The translations under genes were made by a program, and so were the position numbers. Shown one piece after another: positions 1 to 11,564 of a stretch of DNA of 64,000 nt (position 1 is the first letter of the stretch; every line of letters begins with the position of its first letter). Source of the stretch: Selaginella moellendorffii (taxonomy: Eukaryota > Streptophyta > Lycopodiopsida > Selaginellales > Selaginellaceae); NCBI RefSeq assembly GCF_000143415.4, contig NW_003314360.1, positions 104,284 through 168,283 of the forward strand. The letters are read 5' to 3'. Below the pieces are notes generated by a model. It saw only the letters and a program-made list of their open reading frames with translations. It ran no database searches and was not told the DNA's origin.

Positions 1-1063
1 AATTGAGTAACGCAATGAGCAAGGCTTATGTCATTACTTCAAACGTTCATGTGAGTATCAAGTGTCAACTCGATTCGACAAAATGCAACATAAATGTCAC
101 ACCCCACTGATAGAGATTTACAACACTCAACACCACTAACTTTTGTTCACAACACGGACAAGCTCATGCCACTCTCTTTCTGACCAAACTCAAAACTAAA
201 CCAACACTAGGCTATTCAAGGAGCAATAGCAAGGTTCCCCGGAAAAGAATTGAGCATTGCAACCCAAGTCTCCCAATAGCAAGCCTAGACAAAATGGTAT
301 AGCACTTCATTACTATCCATCCCACAACTCACCATTTGTAAGACCATCATCTCCAATATGCATCAAGGTAGGGATTCTTGATTGCATAATGTGAACACAA
401 GCAATGAGTCACACCTCATTGCAAATCATCTCTCCAAGAAGAGAAAATGATTTACGTGTTTGATCCTTTGTCCCTGATGACTCTCTTTTCGGTCTCATCT
501 TTTTGACCAAACCTCAAGCTTGCATTCGCATTGCTTTCAGTTCAATCCAAGAAAAGTTTATGAGAGAGTACGGCAACAATTACTTGAAATCAATAGACTT
601 ATCCCTACAGTCTTGATTGATCCACTTGTAACTATGCCTAAGAAGGATCCACTAGTGCCGTGCTAAACAGCTACGGACCAGCCTATTTGCCACTCATAGC
701 AAACTCAGGGAAGGTTTACTTTCACCCACGGTACATGGAACAACTTATGGAACCACCGATAGGCTAACATTAATCCTGCCAACTCAAAGTGTAACCTCGA
801 GTTGCTAATGTGCCTCACTCACGAGCCCAAGCTCAAACTCTTGCAAAATGGTACACCTCCAATCCATCTTATGAGCCCAAGCTCAAGCTCACATTATAAG
901 GTACAACAAGGTAACAATATCCATACCCAAGGAATGAATGCGAAGTCTTTGCATCCAAGCGTGTACCCACTCAGATCATCATTTTCATCTCTGCGTATGC
1001 AACGAGACTAGTTGCCCAATCTCATTGGATAATACTCGCTGAGACTCATCCTCTGATACCAAA
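1..1063 (-). mobile_element. 5' untranslated leader of an LTR1-family retrotransposon
   Basis: This stretch follows directly on the minus strand after the LTR at 1064-2199 and the primer-binding site at 1051-1061, so it is the start of the internal region of an element that runs off the left edge. No convincing coding frame is visible. The short repeated phrase GAGCCCAAGCTCAA occurs twice between about 823 and 890. The assignment rests only on position after the LTR and PBS. Confidence 0.55.
1051..1061 (-). other. Primer-binding site (initiator tRNA-Met type)
   Basis: On the minus strand the LTR ends ...CGCTACA and is followed after two T bases by TGGTATCAGAG, the usual plant PBS complementary to the 3' end of initiator tRNA-Met. 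This fixes the orientation of the element (minus) and marks 1064-2199 as its 5' LTR. Confidence 0.75.
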
Positions 1064-2199
1064 TGTAGCGCATGTGGTTTTGACCCTTTATCCTATGGTG
1101 ATTTACCATAGGATAACACCACGAAGCGGAACCTAAACCCTCTTTGTGCCACGTGACAGATGCCACGTGTCACATGCCACGTGTCCATGCCATGTGTCCT
1201 TAGGAACCCAAGGTTCAGGGCCTTGGGCCACTGAACGAAGGAACAGTGCCAAACTCCCAAGCACGAAGCCAAGGAGTGATGGAACCGAGCCACGGAGCAA
1301 CTCCCGAGCATAAAGCCCAAGGAGCGAAGGGACAGGAGCCCGAAGCGACTTGGAACAGTCCTAGAGTAACCAGCATCCCAATGCTAGGACCAGCACGCAA
1401 AACGGAGCCAAACGGAGTCTGGCGCTATTTCGGCATACCGGTGGCCTAACGCGAGGATATGGGTACTCCACCAACTAGCATGGAATGGAACTTGGGCTTA
1501 GACCCAAGCCGGACGCAGAACAAGGACAGGCACGCAAGCGGGAGCTAGACTATGCCTCAGGTTGGTCGGCCATGCCCGACCTACCCACTATCCCTACTAT
1601 ATATTTGGAACCCCCCACAGCCCCCCCCCTTGAGGAACACACGCTTTGGGCTTTCACCCCAAGCCTCCCTTAGTATCAGGAGTTAATCTCTGGGACAAGT
1701 TCGAAACTTATTAAATATGGAATGTCCCTAGATTGTGAATTTGGACACGGGACGAACACCGTTGTGTTCAGGCCGATCTCTACATTCCGTAGATGTGCCA
1801 AATGAGCAAATCTGGACACTTTCTATAAATAGCATTTGGGACAAAAATGAGACTAACACAAAGGGCATGATAGCGAGGGTGTTTGGCAGACACGGTAAGC
1901 TATCATCTAGCGATATTGAGGGACTAGTCTCAATACGCGAGGGTTCTTATCAAGCCAATGCAAGACAGAGCAAAAGAGAACTAAAAAGCCAGGCCAAGTA
2001 TGCTTGGCTGAATAAACACTTAGGAATTCCGTCCTTATGCTCATCCGGCCAAGTACAGATGCAAAGTCCAGTTTACTAACACTTGAACAAGAGGGGCTAA
2101 TAGCAATACCGACCTCCTGCCATTGTGGCAGTAAGGTAAGAGTGTCCGTAAGGACTAGTTGACAGGTAACTTTCGATACCCAAAGTCACATTCGCGACA
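1064..2199 (-). repeat. 5' LTR, family LTR1
   Basis: The sequence is a full-length LTR of about 1.14 kb bounded by TGTCGC...CTACA on the minus strand. It is closely similar over its whole length to 10414-11559, and to 4996-5726 in the opposite orientation. It splits a gypsy reverse transcriptase frame (minus strand) at 2200, so it inserted into an older element. The partner LTR lies outside the window, so the target duplication cannot be checked. Confidence 0.85.
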
Positions 2200-4390
2200 A
2201 AAAGGCATCACCCAATATGCATAGCATCCCCACTTTGTCACAAACATAGTCTTAAGTTGTTCCTCTTCAGCTATTTGAACTTGATTGTAGCTGCTGAAAC
2301 CATCAAGAAAAGAGTAGAGTCTATAGTTTGCAACTAAATCCAACACTGTGTCCGTAAATGGCAATAGAAAGCCATCCTTCCTTGTTGCATCATTCAACTT
2401 CCTATAAACTACACAAATTTGAAGCTGGCCATTCTTCTTCTTGATGACTACAATTGGAGAAAGCCACCCACAACTTCCACTTTAAAGATAAAACCAACTC
2501 ACAACTTCTCAATCTCGATAGTTAGACAACAACTTCACTAAACTCATCTACTTCTCGTTATCTAGTTGGGCACCAATCTTCACCACCCTAGATCTTCCTG
2601 GCATCCCCAGGTCCAAATTGATCAACTCGGGAGGCTTGATAAATCTCGACCTGTTTCCAACTTGTATTGCTGGCTCTTCATAGATTACAAAAGATTTTTT
2701 CACCACCTCTACTTGCAAAAAATGTTCTAGGTACTGCGATAGCTTAGCTTGGTCTGAAAGCTTTGGAACTTCAGCCTGTACCATACTACATACCACATCC
2801 CCTTTCCATAACCAATGCTTCAAATGATCACTGCTAAAATCATGCCCAAAAGGTGATAAGGCGATGTCAGCATAATTTGTCATCTTCTCTTTCTAGACTA
2901 GAGCTGCTTCTTCATCCTCTTCTAAGTCATCACTAGAACCTGAATTAGAGCAAGAATTCTCCTCTTCCTCACTGCCAGAAGTAGTATCACTGCTGTTATC
3001 ATCCATCTCAATTTCCACTGGCTGGTTCGACTTTGACATTTCTCAAATATTTTTTAAATATTGTGCTTGAAATTTCCACTTCTAATCCTCATCAAGCCTT
3101 TATGATAGTATTAAGCAGCATCAGCTTGCCCAACCAAGGTTGGCCTAGAAGCAATGGATAAGTTAATTTGCCAAGACTCATCCTAAGAACCACAAAAGCC
3201 ACATAAAAGTTCAGCCCTGCTACATCCATCTTCACACCTATAAGAACTCCTAGCAGCTTCACTTGACTCTAATCTATCATCCTAACATGGAAATTCACTA
3301 GTACAGGAACATCTAGAATAATATTTACTCCTCTCCCTCCATCCAACGAGTAATGCTTGATTCGTTTACCTGCTATCTCCACTTCAATCACCGGAGAAGA
3401 CATATTTGCTATGATTAGCCATGCTGAATTCACCACTACCTCTCTATGAGATCGCATTGTAGTAGAAACATTTCTTCGAAGCCTTGGAGCTAATTGAAGT
3501 AATTGAGCAAAAGTAATTGTTGGTTTTTGAGTGTCCAGGTCCTTCAAAATATCATAAGGAGCAACTTCTAGATTCAAGACTTGTCTATACCTCTGGCTCT
3601 TCCCTGCTCTGAGTGGCTTCTTACTCCCTCTAAACTGATCAAAGAGCTAACTCACCTGCATTGGAGAAGGAACACTTACATTCTTGAGTATTGCCGCTGA
3701 ATTTGGAGCGCACACTCCCTAGCCTCACACCTTCTGCCTTCTTGTGATGTGCTCAGGATCACTCTCCTCTTCAGGATCTGCAAAAACCTCCTTGTTTTGA
3801 TCATGCCACTGGTTGTGAGTCTACACCATCTAGGTAGGCACATTTTTCTTTCCACAACCATGACCTGTGCGTAGCTTATAATGAGTCCGGTCTAGATCTG
3901 CTTCTTGAACAAATACAGCTTGCGAATCGACTACTTGCTTGCCACAGTCCTACTTCAACTTGTGGGGACACTGATCTTGAGGATGGAGGCTTTGAGTTCC
4001 ACACACTCCACACATTGGCTGGTAATCTTCTGGCTTCCTTACATATGGACAATCTGCTTGAATATGACCAAACTCCCAACATCTATAGCATTGAGGACCT
4101 CTGCCATGGCCTCTTCCACATCCCATCCCTTACTGCTGTTGCACTCCAACTGCTACAATATATGCTGGAACACTTGTAGATGCATACTATTGCATCATAT
4201 TCTCTTGGTATGGAACTTGCAGCCAATATGGTGATGGAGTTTGCATTTGAACATGATAACTTGGAACCATAGGTACTTGCGATTGTGGAAAACTTGTTGG
4301 TGGAGGCACATGTTGCATATAAAGCTGCTTCTGCTGCTAATAGATAGGTACTACTTGTGCTTGTGCTCTCATAGGATGATAAAAACAATT
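2200..4390 (-). pseudogene. Ty3/gypsy gag-protease-RT remnant (element D)
   Basis: Read on the minus strand the order is as follows. First comes a Pro/Gln-rich gag tail with a CCHC zinc knuckle (CYRCWEFGHIQADC, near 4040-4090). Next is a protease-like region with a DGG motif (SLDGGRGVNI, near 3330). A spacer follows (2548-2883), and then the start of reverse transcriptase with GFSSYNQVQI and TKWGCYAYWVMPF (2200-2397). RT stops exactly where the LTR1 element begins. Stops and frame changes occur between the blocks, so it is not functional. The family assignment comes from the RT and zinc-knuckle motifs. Confidence 0.7.
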
Positions 4391-4983
4391 TTCTTTTTTG
4401 AATGGTATTTATTGGTATGTATATTAAGTTAAACTCTAGTTTTTAATATGACATTGACAATATACAGATTTTCCGATGCATGGTTAGACTGACTAGCTTC
4501 GGCACTTCGTGTGCACGGTGAAATCTCTAGTCATGGGGTAGCTACTATCGACTGGTCACATCACTCGCCTCTTTGTCGATATTCCTTATTCTGTTAAAAG
4601 GGCATGACCATGTAAACAACTCTAACTACCTATTTATAGTAGTCTATTTAAACCTTATCGACAGGTTTGGTTTCTTTGCTCAGGAAAGTTGGGGCCTCTA
4701 ACCTCTCTCTCTATGTCCTTGTAGGCAGGGGCGTATCATGCTTTTGTAAGTTGGGTGACACCCAGAGCAGCAAGGGTGGCTGACTCCGTTGATCATTTCC
4801 TTGTTGGTGATGGTTGAAAGGTGTCTGAGTTGGTAGCGCATCCGCGTTAGATAAGAGGTTACCCTAACTCATTTAAGTTGGTGCATTTCTCACATAGTCT
4901 GAATACCGTGAACTTTTTCTAGAGTTCTTTCCTTGGCGGTGTTCTAGATTGGAGTGTGCATCGATGAGGACGTCAATCTTCCC
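4391..4983 (+). mobile_element. Probable 3' non-coding end of an LTR1-family element
   Basis: No open frame of note is present. The segment leads into a polypurine tract and a plus-strand LTR1 copy, so it is most simply the 3' untranslated end of that element or the joined remains of it and element D. Nothing else is recognised. Confidence 0.35.
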
Positions 4984-5726
4984 TAGGGGGGAGAATGTCG
5001 CGAATGTGACTTCAGGTATCGAAAGTTACCTGTCGGCCAGTCCTTACGGACACTCTTTTCTTATTGCCACACTTGAATAAGAGGGGCTGATAAAGGGTCT
5101 AGCAATTCCGCCCTCCTGCCGTCGTGGTCGGTATTGCTAGACCCTTTATCAGCCCCTCTTATTCAAGTGTTCCACGTGTCTCAGCCGTAGGGTGATCTCA
5201 GATGTACTACATTCTCACAAAGACAGCCATCAACACTGGCTGGATGAGCATAAGGACAGAATTCCTAAGTGTCTATTCAGCCAAGCATACTTGGCCCGGC
5301 TTTTTAGTTCTCTTTTACGCTGTCTTGCACTGGCTTGACAAGAATTTTCGCGTATTGAGACTAGTCCCTTAATAACATTAGATGATCATTTTGCATGTTG
5401 GTCCTGGCATTGGGATGCTGGTTGCTCTAGGACTGTTCCAAGTCGCTCTGGGCTCCTGTCCCTTCGCTCCTTGGGCTGTATGCTCGGGAGTTGCTCCATG
5501 GTTCGGTTCCATCACTCCTTGGCTCCATGCTTGGGAATTTGGCACCGTTCCTTCGTCCAGTGGCCCAAGGCCTTGAAACTCGGGTTCTACATCACGTTCC
5601 TTTGGACACGTGGCATGTGACACATGGCATCTATCATGTGGCATAAAGAGGGTTTAGGTTCCGCTTCGTGGGGTTATCCTATGGTAAATCACTATAAGAT
5701 AAAGGGTAAAAACCACATGTGCTACA
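4984..5726 (+). repeat. Polypurine tract plus internally deleted 3' LTR1
   Basis: The purine-rich tract AGGGGGGAGAA lies at about 4985-4995 and is followed by an LTR starting TGTCGCGAATG at 4996 and ending GCTACA at 5726. It matches the two full LTR1 copies in opposite orientation but is only 731 bp, because about 400 bp are missing in the middle near 5375. The flanks (GAGAA / GACAC) do not form a clear target duplication. A PPT directly before it marks it as the 3' LTR of a plus-strand element. Confidence 0.75.
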
Positions 5727-6218
5727 GACACAAATCCTTAAACCTCAAATTGGAGCAAGACCTTCTTATCTATGGGTTTGTCCCTTTTTGCTTGACTCCT
5801 CTATGTATTTGTTAACTAGCCATTGGATCTACCTTACTAAAACCATGAGGACTCATTCTTAGAAAAACTATTCTTGCCTTCTTGGTTTGGCTCCTTTGCT
5901 AAATATGGATCCCAACCTGTTGTGTTCCCCTTTCATACGTTATCATTGAAATGCACCTTAATGCCAATTATCCATCTAAAATGTCCAATTGAGCCTTGGA
6001 CGACCAAACCTCACCACCAAACTCCTATTTGGAAGTTTCCTCATTGAAGTCCTCCTCATGCAAGGATTTCTTATCCATAGCTTCTTGTTTGACTGGAGGC
6101 TCTAGCTCTAAAGGAGGTTCTATCTCCACCTTTGTTCTTTTATGCCCTGCTTTTGCCATGTCTCAGCAATCTACATTTATCCTTTGCTAAAACTGAGGAA
6201 AAGACTTTGATACCAAAT
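5727..6218 (-). pseudogene. Leader and truncated gag start of an LTR2-family element
   Basis: On the minus strand a PBS-like TTTGGTATCAA lies at about 6206-6217, right after the LTR2 end. A short frame then begins with ATG at 6159-6157 (MAKAGHKRTKVEIEPP...) and stops at 6025 after about 44 residues. It is rich in E and K, as gag N-termini often are. The rest of the element is lost at the junction with the LTR1 copy at 5726. Confidence 0.45.
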
Positions 6219-7065
6219 TGTAAGCCATAAATTTTTCCTTTCCAATTTACTAGTTTACCTCGTCTATCTGACCACCACTGCCTTGGCCTTAATTAAGTTC
6301 CCTCACCAAGATTCTTACTTATTACACCAGCTTCTACTTGGTCCTACTTAGTTTTAGCAACTCATTACATAAGCAATACAACATTAATCCTCCATTCATG
6401 GATTTCCAAACTCTCTCTCAATCCCTTTCCCCAAGTTAAATTAGACTTAAGGTTTGGCTACACTCCCCATTGGCATAAGCTGCCAAGCACACTAAACCTT
6501 TAGGTTCTTAACATCCCTTGGTACAACAAGGCTTGATCATGGGACCCTCTAAATCCCAAGCCTTGGGTGCAACACTTGCTTCGAGGCCTAGGGGAAAACA
6601 CTGTGGCTTAACGACCCGGTATAGGTACCTTTACTCCCCCACTTCTATCTTGAAGGGAAGGCCCAAGCCCCTAGGAAGGGGCGAGGACCAATGAGCCAAA
6701 AGGTACTCAAGTGGGGCACCACTCCACATGAGCCGGGAGCACTATAGTTGATTTCCTTTTTGGGAGTGGGAGTTGTTCTTGAGCACTTCCTTGGGTGGCC
6801 CCTTTGGCACCACCTGAGTCTATGCTCACTCCCACCCAAGGCCCCTAACCCCTAGTCTCAACCTCAAGTTACTTTGGAAGCACCACTGTAGAGTTCCCTC
6901 AAGACTGGTTCCTAAACCTCACTATCCCCACTATACTTTTGGAACCGGTTTTGGACTCAAGATGGACCTGAGATGGAGTCCGAGATGGAGTTTGAGATGA
7001 ACTTGAGATGGACCCAAGATGAAATCCGAGATGGAGTCCGAGATGGAGTCTGAGATGGACCTAAG
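6219..7065 (-). repeat. Partial LTR, family LTR2
   Basis: On the minus strand this ends GGCTTACA next to a PBS. It is collinear, as reverse complement, with the right part of the LTR at 41659-42871; shared blocks include the GGTGCTTCC/CTCAAGTGGGGCACC region and the CCAAAAGTATAGT box. The upstream part of the LTR is replaced by a minisatellite at 6957-7200 and an oppositely oriented LTR2-like piece. Confidence 0.6.
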
Positions 7066-7200
7066 ATGGAACCGAGATTGAGACCAAGACCGAGACCGAG
7101 ACTGAGTTCGAGTCCAAAATTGAGACCGAGACCGAGACCAAGTCTGAGTCCGAGTCCAAGTCCAAGTCCAAGTCTGAATACTAATACAAGCTGTTGGGTG
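6957..7200. repeat. GA-rich minisatellite (GAGATGGAGTCC / GAGACCGAGTCC type)
   Basis: Degenerate tandem units of about 12 bp, such as GAGATGGAGTCC and GAGACCGAGACC, fill this stretch. Related arrays are at 18640-19075 inside the large transposon and at 42005-42265 inside LTR2. The unit type changes near 7065, where the flanking LTR2-like sequence also changes orientation. Confidence 0.8.
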
Positions 7201-8560
7201 AAAGCCCAAAGTGATCATCCCCCATGGGGGGACTACAAGGGGTTCCAAAAGTATAGTAGGAAGAGTGTGGGGGTTGAATCCTAGTGGAGCTAGTTTGGCC
7301 AGGAAATGTTACTTTAGCCCAGGAAGGCTATACCCAGGAGTTGAGTGATGAGATAACCACTGGGAAGTCCAAGGTTAAAGTGAATATGGACCGACAAGCG
7401 GGGTAGCTTAGTGAAGTGTTCAAGAGCTAGCTCTAGTTCCCTTGGGAGATCGAATGGCCAGTCCAAGCATGGGTGGCACTACCTACTTGGATACTTGGCA
7501 TGGCTCAACGAAACTTCACTATAAACCCATGGCTAGAGCACCTAAAGGTGGAAGGTGGGGAGAGTACCCATAAGGCTCGTGTAGGGCCACGGTATTCCGA
7601 AATGTTGTCCCAAAGTCCCAAACTATGGAAAGGAAGAATAATAGTCATCTGGTGTGGTGACCAAGGATACAATCACATGGTGAGGAAGTCCCAGAGGACA
7701 ATGAGACTTGGTGGTCAGGCCTGTGGACCTTGATCCATTGGAAATGTTGGTGAACACAGCCATGGACAAAAAGGGACTTGGTGGGGACCGAAAAGGGATA
7801 TTGGGGAAGGTTATTCCCCATATTTGAGGGCATTCTAAGGATGCTAAGGAGTGGATTTAGGATGATTACTCATGGATGAATGGTTTAGACTTTGAAAGAC
7901 GAGACTATGATGTAGGTGATGTTGGATCACTGGTATGACAAAGGTGAATAGGCATGGCCTTAGCGTAACAGGCTGATATATCAATGGTACCTTTGGGTGT
8001 CAGTCATGGGATCGGACATGTAGGGCACTTGGACCAAGTGCAAAGGTTAAGTGGTATGGATGCCATTCTCAGGACTAATAAGCCCCAAGTCTTGAATGGG
8101 ATTTATGGAGATTGTGAATGTGACTCCTCTAAGTGGTTGGAGGTGTGGTTAAGTGATTAAAGTAGAATGAAAAAATTAGTCACTTACATTCATGTGAAGT
8201 ACGAAATCCTTAATGAGATTGATGAAATCCTTAACCTCTTTAATGTTTGCCACATAACAACATCATGATTTTTCCTCTTTGTTATAGTTATCATCACTAA
8301 TACCATATTCCTCATTAGGATTTATATTGTATTCCTTCGCCATCCCCAAAAGAATGTATTGCTCTAATACTAATGAAATAAACAAAGAGTAAACCCTAAG
8401 TCAATCTGATACTAATGAAGCAAACAAGGAACCAACCTTAGGCCAACCTCCCAATCCTCAAGGCATTCCAGATAAGCCATAAAATATTCTTAGAATATTC
8501 CTATAGTTCAGAAGCCATTGCAGGATAGAGGCAGAAGGTTTCCTTGATCATTGCTTGCAC
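7201..8560. other. Non-coding; LTR2-like at its start, otherwise unrecognised
   Basis: The first ~90 bp (to about 7290) resemble the LTR2 segment after its minisatellite, including CCAAAAGTATAGTA, in plus orientation. From about 7300 to 8560 I see no convincing gene, RNA or terminal repeat. Only short, uncharacteristic frames are present. Confidence 0.4.
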
Positions 8561-8599
8561 ATATTGAAGCTTCCTTGATCACTGCTTGCATGTACTGGA

Positions 8600-9000
8600 G
8601 CTGTGCAATGTTGGCTTCTCCAACTAGGCAAGAATTCACCATCTCCTCTTTGAGCTTTTCCTAGCATCTTTGGGTGGTGAAGAAGCTCTAGGATTGACCA
8701 CTTGATCACAACTACACTTGTGTCTGTTCCACCAGATATAAGCTCCTAGTATACTCAAGGATATAGTTAAGAGACATCAAATCATGAGAGGAAGAACTTA
8801 CCATCTTGACACTGTCCTTGCAATATGGTTCACCTCAGGAAGTTTGTCCCATCGTGGCTCAAAGGCATCGACTGGAAGATCCCACGGCTCAAGAAGTTGT
8901 AGGCAAAGATTGATAGTTTCTTGCAAAAGATAGTCGATGAGCACAAGCTTGGTGTCAATAGCAGCAAAGAGGACTTCATGCACATCATTATGAGGCACCA
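8600..9000 (+). pseudogene. Rearranged cytochrome P450 exon fragments
   Basis: At 8826-9000 the plus strand encodes a P450 stretch (FVPSWLKGIDWKIPRLKKL, then KIVDEHKLGVNSSKEDF) with a stop after RLKKL. Just upstream, 8600-8810 holds the following intron and the I-helix exon of the same gene type (ELISGGT, WSILELLHH) on the minus strand. The two pieces of one gene therefore point in opposite directions. The same first segment is also inverted in the copy at 62350-63420. There is no heme-binding region, so this is debris. Confidence 0.7.
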
Positions 9001-9056
9001 GCTTTGACCACATGGTCAACATCGGTCAAAGGGAGGCTCAAAGGTATAGTAAGGCA

Positions 9057-9233
9057 TGTTAGGGTAAGGGACTTAACCTACCCTAGGGCTCATAGTGAAG
9101 CAGCAGCGTAATGGAGTTTTTGAGGTAGTTCGGGGGTGGTTGGGTGGTGAAGAACCTCAAGAAGAGGCATACTGTACTCTAGGAAGACTAAATCTTTGTC
9201 TTTTTATGCTAGATCATAACATTGGTATCAGAG
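9057..9233 (+). repeat. Putative short 5' LTR and PBS of gypsy element A
   Basis: A TGTTAGGG...ATCATAACA segment (9057-9221, about 165 bp) is followed at once by TTGGTATCAGAG (9222-9233), an initiator tRNA-Met-type PBS. A gag frame starts shortly after. The PBS is clear. The left LTR boundary is a guess based on the TG...CA ends, because no second LTR of A is present for comparison. Confidence 0.55.
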
Positions 9234-9248
9234 ACAGGTTGGTTGCAA

Positions 9249-10413
9249 TGGCTGACCAAGTTGAATGCTAGAATCCTATTGTCAATGGTGGTGCCAAAGA
9301 TGGTGCCGATGGAGCTGCGGAGGTTTGGACCATTCAAGATGTTGTTCATGAGCTGCGAGCCCTTAATTGAAATCAGCAAGAGATGTAAGATGAGATACAT
9401 GGCATGATGGATACCATGCGTGAGCGTGTTAAGGCACTCGAGGCTAGATGTGGTAGTGCTCCAAGTAAGCCTTCCTTGGTAGATTGACTCAAGATTCCAA
9501 CCTTTTCTAGTGATGGTGGTGTAGACGAGTGTCTCACTTGGCTAGCCAATGTGAAGAAGTTCTTGGCTACTAGGGGAACTCTAGATGCAGAGGCTTTAGT
9601 GGCTATTCTAATGGTTTTGCGTGATGCAAGTTTTCGGTGGTCAAATTGGCTTGAGGAGTCTTGTGTTGTGGATAAGAAACCACAAGTGTCTACCATAGAT
9701 GAGTTTGAGGCTGTTTTCTGTTTATGTTTTTCCCCTTGCTACAATATGGAAAATGCTTATACCGAACTTTGACATTTTCAACAAGGGAAAATGACACTTG
9801 GGGATTATATTGAGATGCTTACTTGCTTGATTAACTGTGTTCTAATGAAAGATCCAGATCAGTACAAGTCCTACTTCATTTATGACCTTCATAGTGAGAG
9901 CATGCGGCAACACTTGCGTCATTCTCAGCCTACCAAGAGTTTGGAGGAACTCTTTGATGCGGCTTGTTGACTTGACAATGACAAGCACATGTCTTACAAG
10001 CATTCGTGGAGTCCTTCTATCAAGAATCATTGTAATGATCACCGTGGACACAAGGATGGGAACAAGCACCACAAGTTGAAGTTTATGGTGATTACTTTAT
10101 ATGCAAAGGGGTCAAAGAAGCAAAAGTTCTTTGTGAAGAATTATAGACAAAGTTGTTATCATTGCAGCAAACTTGGACACTACAAGTCTGATTGTCCATA
10201 GCTGAAGAACAAGTAGCAACACACAAAGAATGGCTAATCTTTTACCGATGGTAAGTCAGATATTAAAAAGTTGCAAACTTTGCAATATGAGGATGATGGG
10301 GATGACCATTCCAGTTGGAGGAAGAGGCTTTTGATCGTTGCATGTCAACTCAACTATGTGAGGAAAGAGATGGAGCTTGAGGATACTTGTGAATGAACTT
10401 TAATATTGGAGGG
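9249..10413 (+). pseudogene. Ty3/gypsy gag, element A, broken
   Basis: The frame begins MADQVE but meets a TAG at codon 8. Further on it reads a typical retrotransposon gag core (LKIPTFSSDGGVDECLTWL, then FLATRGTLDAEALV) and ends with a CCHC zinc knuckle CYHCSKLGHYKSDC near 10160-10200. Several stops are present. The solo LTR1 at 10414 interrupts it, and protease/RT follow on the other side. Confidence 0.75.
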
Positions 10414-11564
10414 TGTAGCGCACGTGGTTTTGACCCTTTATCCTATGGTGATTTACCATAGGATAACACCACGAAGCGGAACCTAAACCCTCTTTGTGCC
10501 ACGTGACAGATGCCACGTGTCACATACCACGTGTCCGTGCCACGTGTCCATAGGAACCCGAGGTTCAGGGCCTTGGGCCACTGAACAAAGGAACGGTGCC
10601 AAACTCCCAAGCGTGATGCCAAGGAGTGATGGAACCGGACCACGGAGCAACTCCCGAGCATATAGCCCAAGGAGCGAAGGGATAGGAGCCCGGAGCGACT
10701 TGGAACAGTCCTGGAGCAACCAGCATACCAATGCCAGGACCAGCACGCAAAACGGAGCCAAACGGAGTCTGGCGCTATTTCGGCATACCGGTGGCCTAAC
10801 GCGAGGATATGGGTACTCCACCAACTAGCATGGAATGGAACTTGGGCTTAGACCCAAGCCGGACACAGAACAAGGACAGGCACGCAAGCGGGAGCTAGAC
10901 TATGCCTCAGGTTGGTCGGCCATGCCCGACCTACCCACTATCCCTACTATACATTTGGAACCCCCCATAGCCCCCCCCCCTTGAGGAACACACGCTTTGG
11001 GCTTTCACCCCAAGCCTCCCTTAGTATCAGGAGTTAGTCTCTGGGACAAGCTCGAAACTTACTAAATATGGAATGTCCCTAGATTGTGAATTTGGACACG
11101 GGACGAACACCATTGTGTTCAGGCTGATCTCTACATTCCGTAGATATGCCAAATGAGCAAATCTGGACACTTTCCATAAATAGCATTTGGGACCGAAATG
11201 AGACTAACACAAAGGGCATGATAGCGAGGGTGTTTGGCAGACACGGTAAGCTATCACGTAGCGATATTGAGGGACTAATCTCAATACGCGAGGGTTCTTG
11301 TCACTAGCAAGTGCAAGACAAAACGAGACGGGAACTCCTTACCGGGCTAAGTATGCTTAGCTAATAACACGTAGGAATTCCGTCCTTATGCTCGTCCGGT
11401 CTAAGTACACTCGAAATGCCCAGTTAACTCCACTAGCACAAGAGGGACTAATAAAGGGTCCAGCAATACCGACCTCCTGCCATCGTGGCAGTAAGGTAAG
11501 AGTGTCCGTAAGGACTGGTCGACAGGTAACTTTCGATACCCGAAGTCACATGCGCGACAGAGGG
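10409..11564 (-). repeat. Solo LTR1 with GAGGG target duplication
   Basis: The LTR runs 10414-11559 (1146 bp) with TGTAGCG...GCGACA on the plus strand. It is flanked by GAGGG at 10409-10413 and GAGGG at 11560-11564. It is collinear with 1064-2199. A single complete LTR with a perfect 5-bp duplication is the signature of recombination between the two LTRs of a former element. It sits between gag and protease of element A. Confidence 0.93.

Noticed and set aside
1093-1449. Frames inside the LTR1 copies (also at 5378-5644 and 10443-10828)
   Set aside because: Frames differ between copies, have no motif and lie in LTR sequence.
7066-7284. Arg/Ser/Pro-rich protein-like frame
   Set aside because: Caused by the GA-rich minisatellite; same for 41986-42319.
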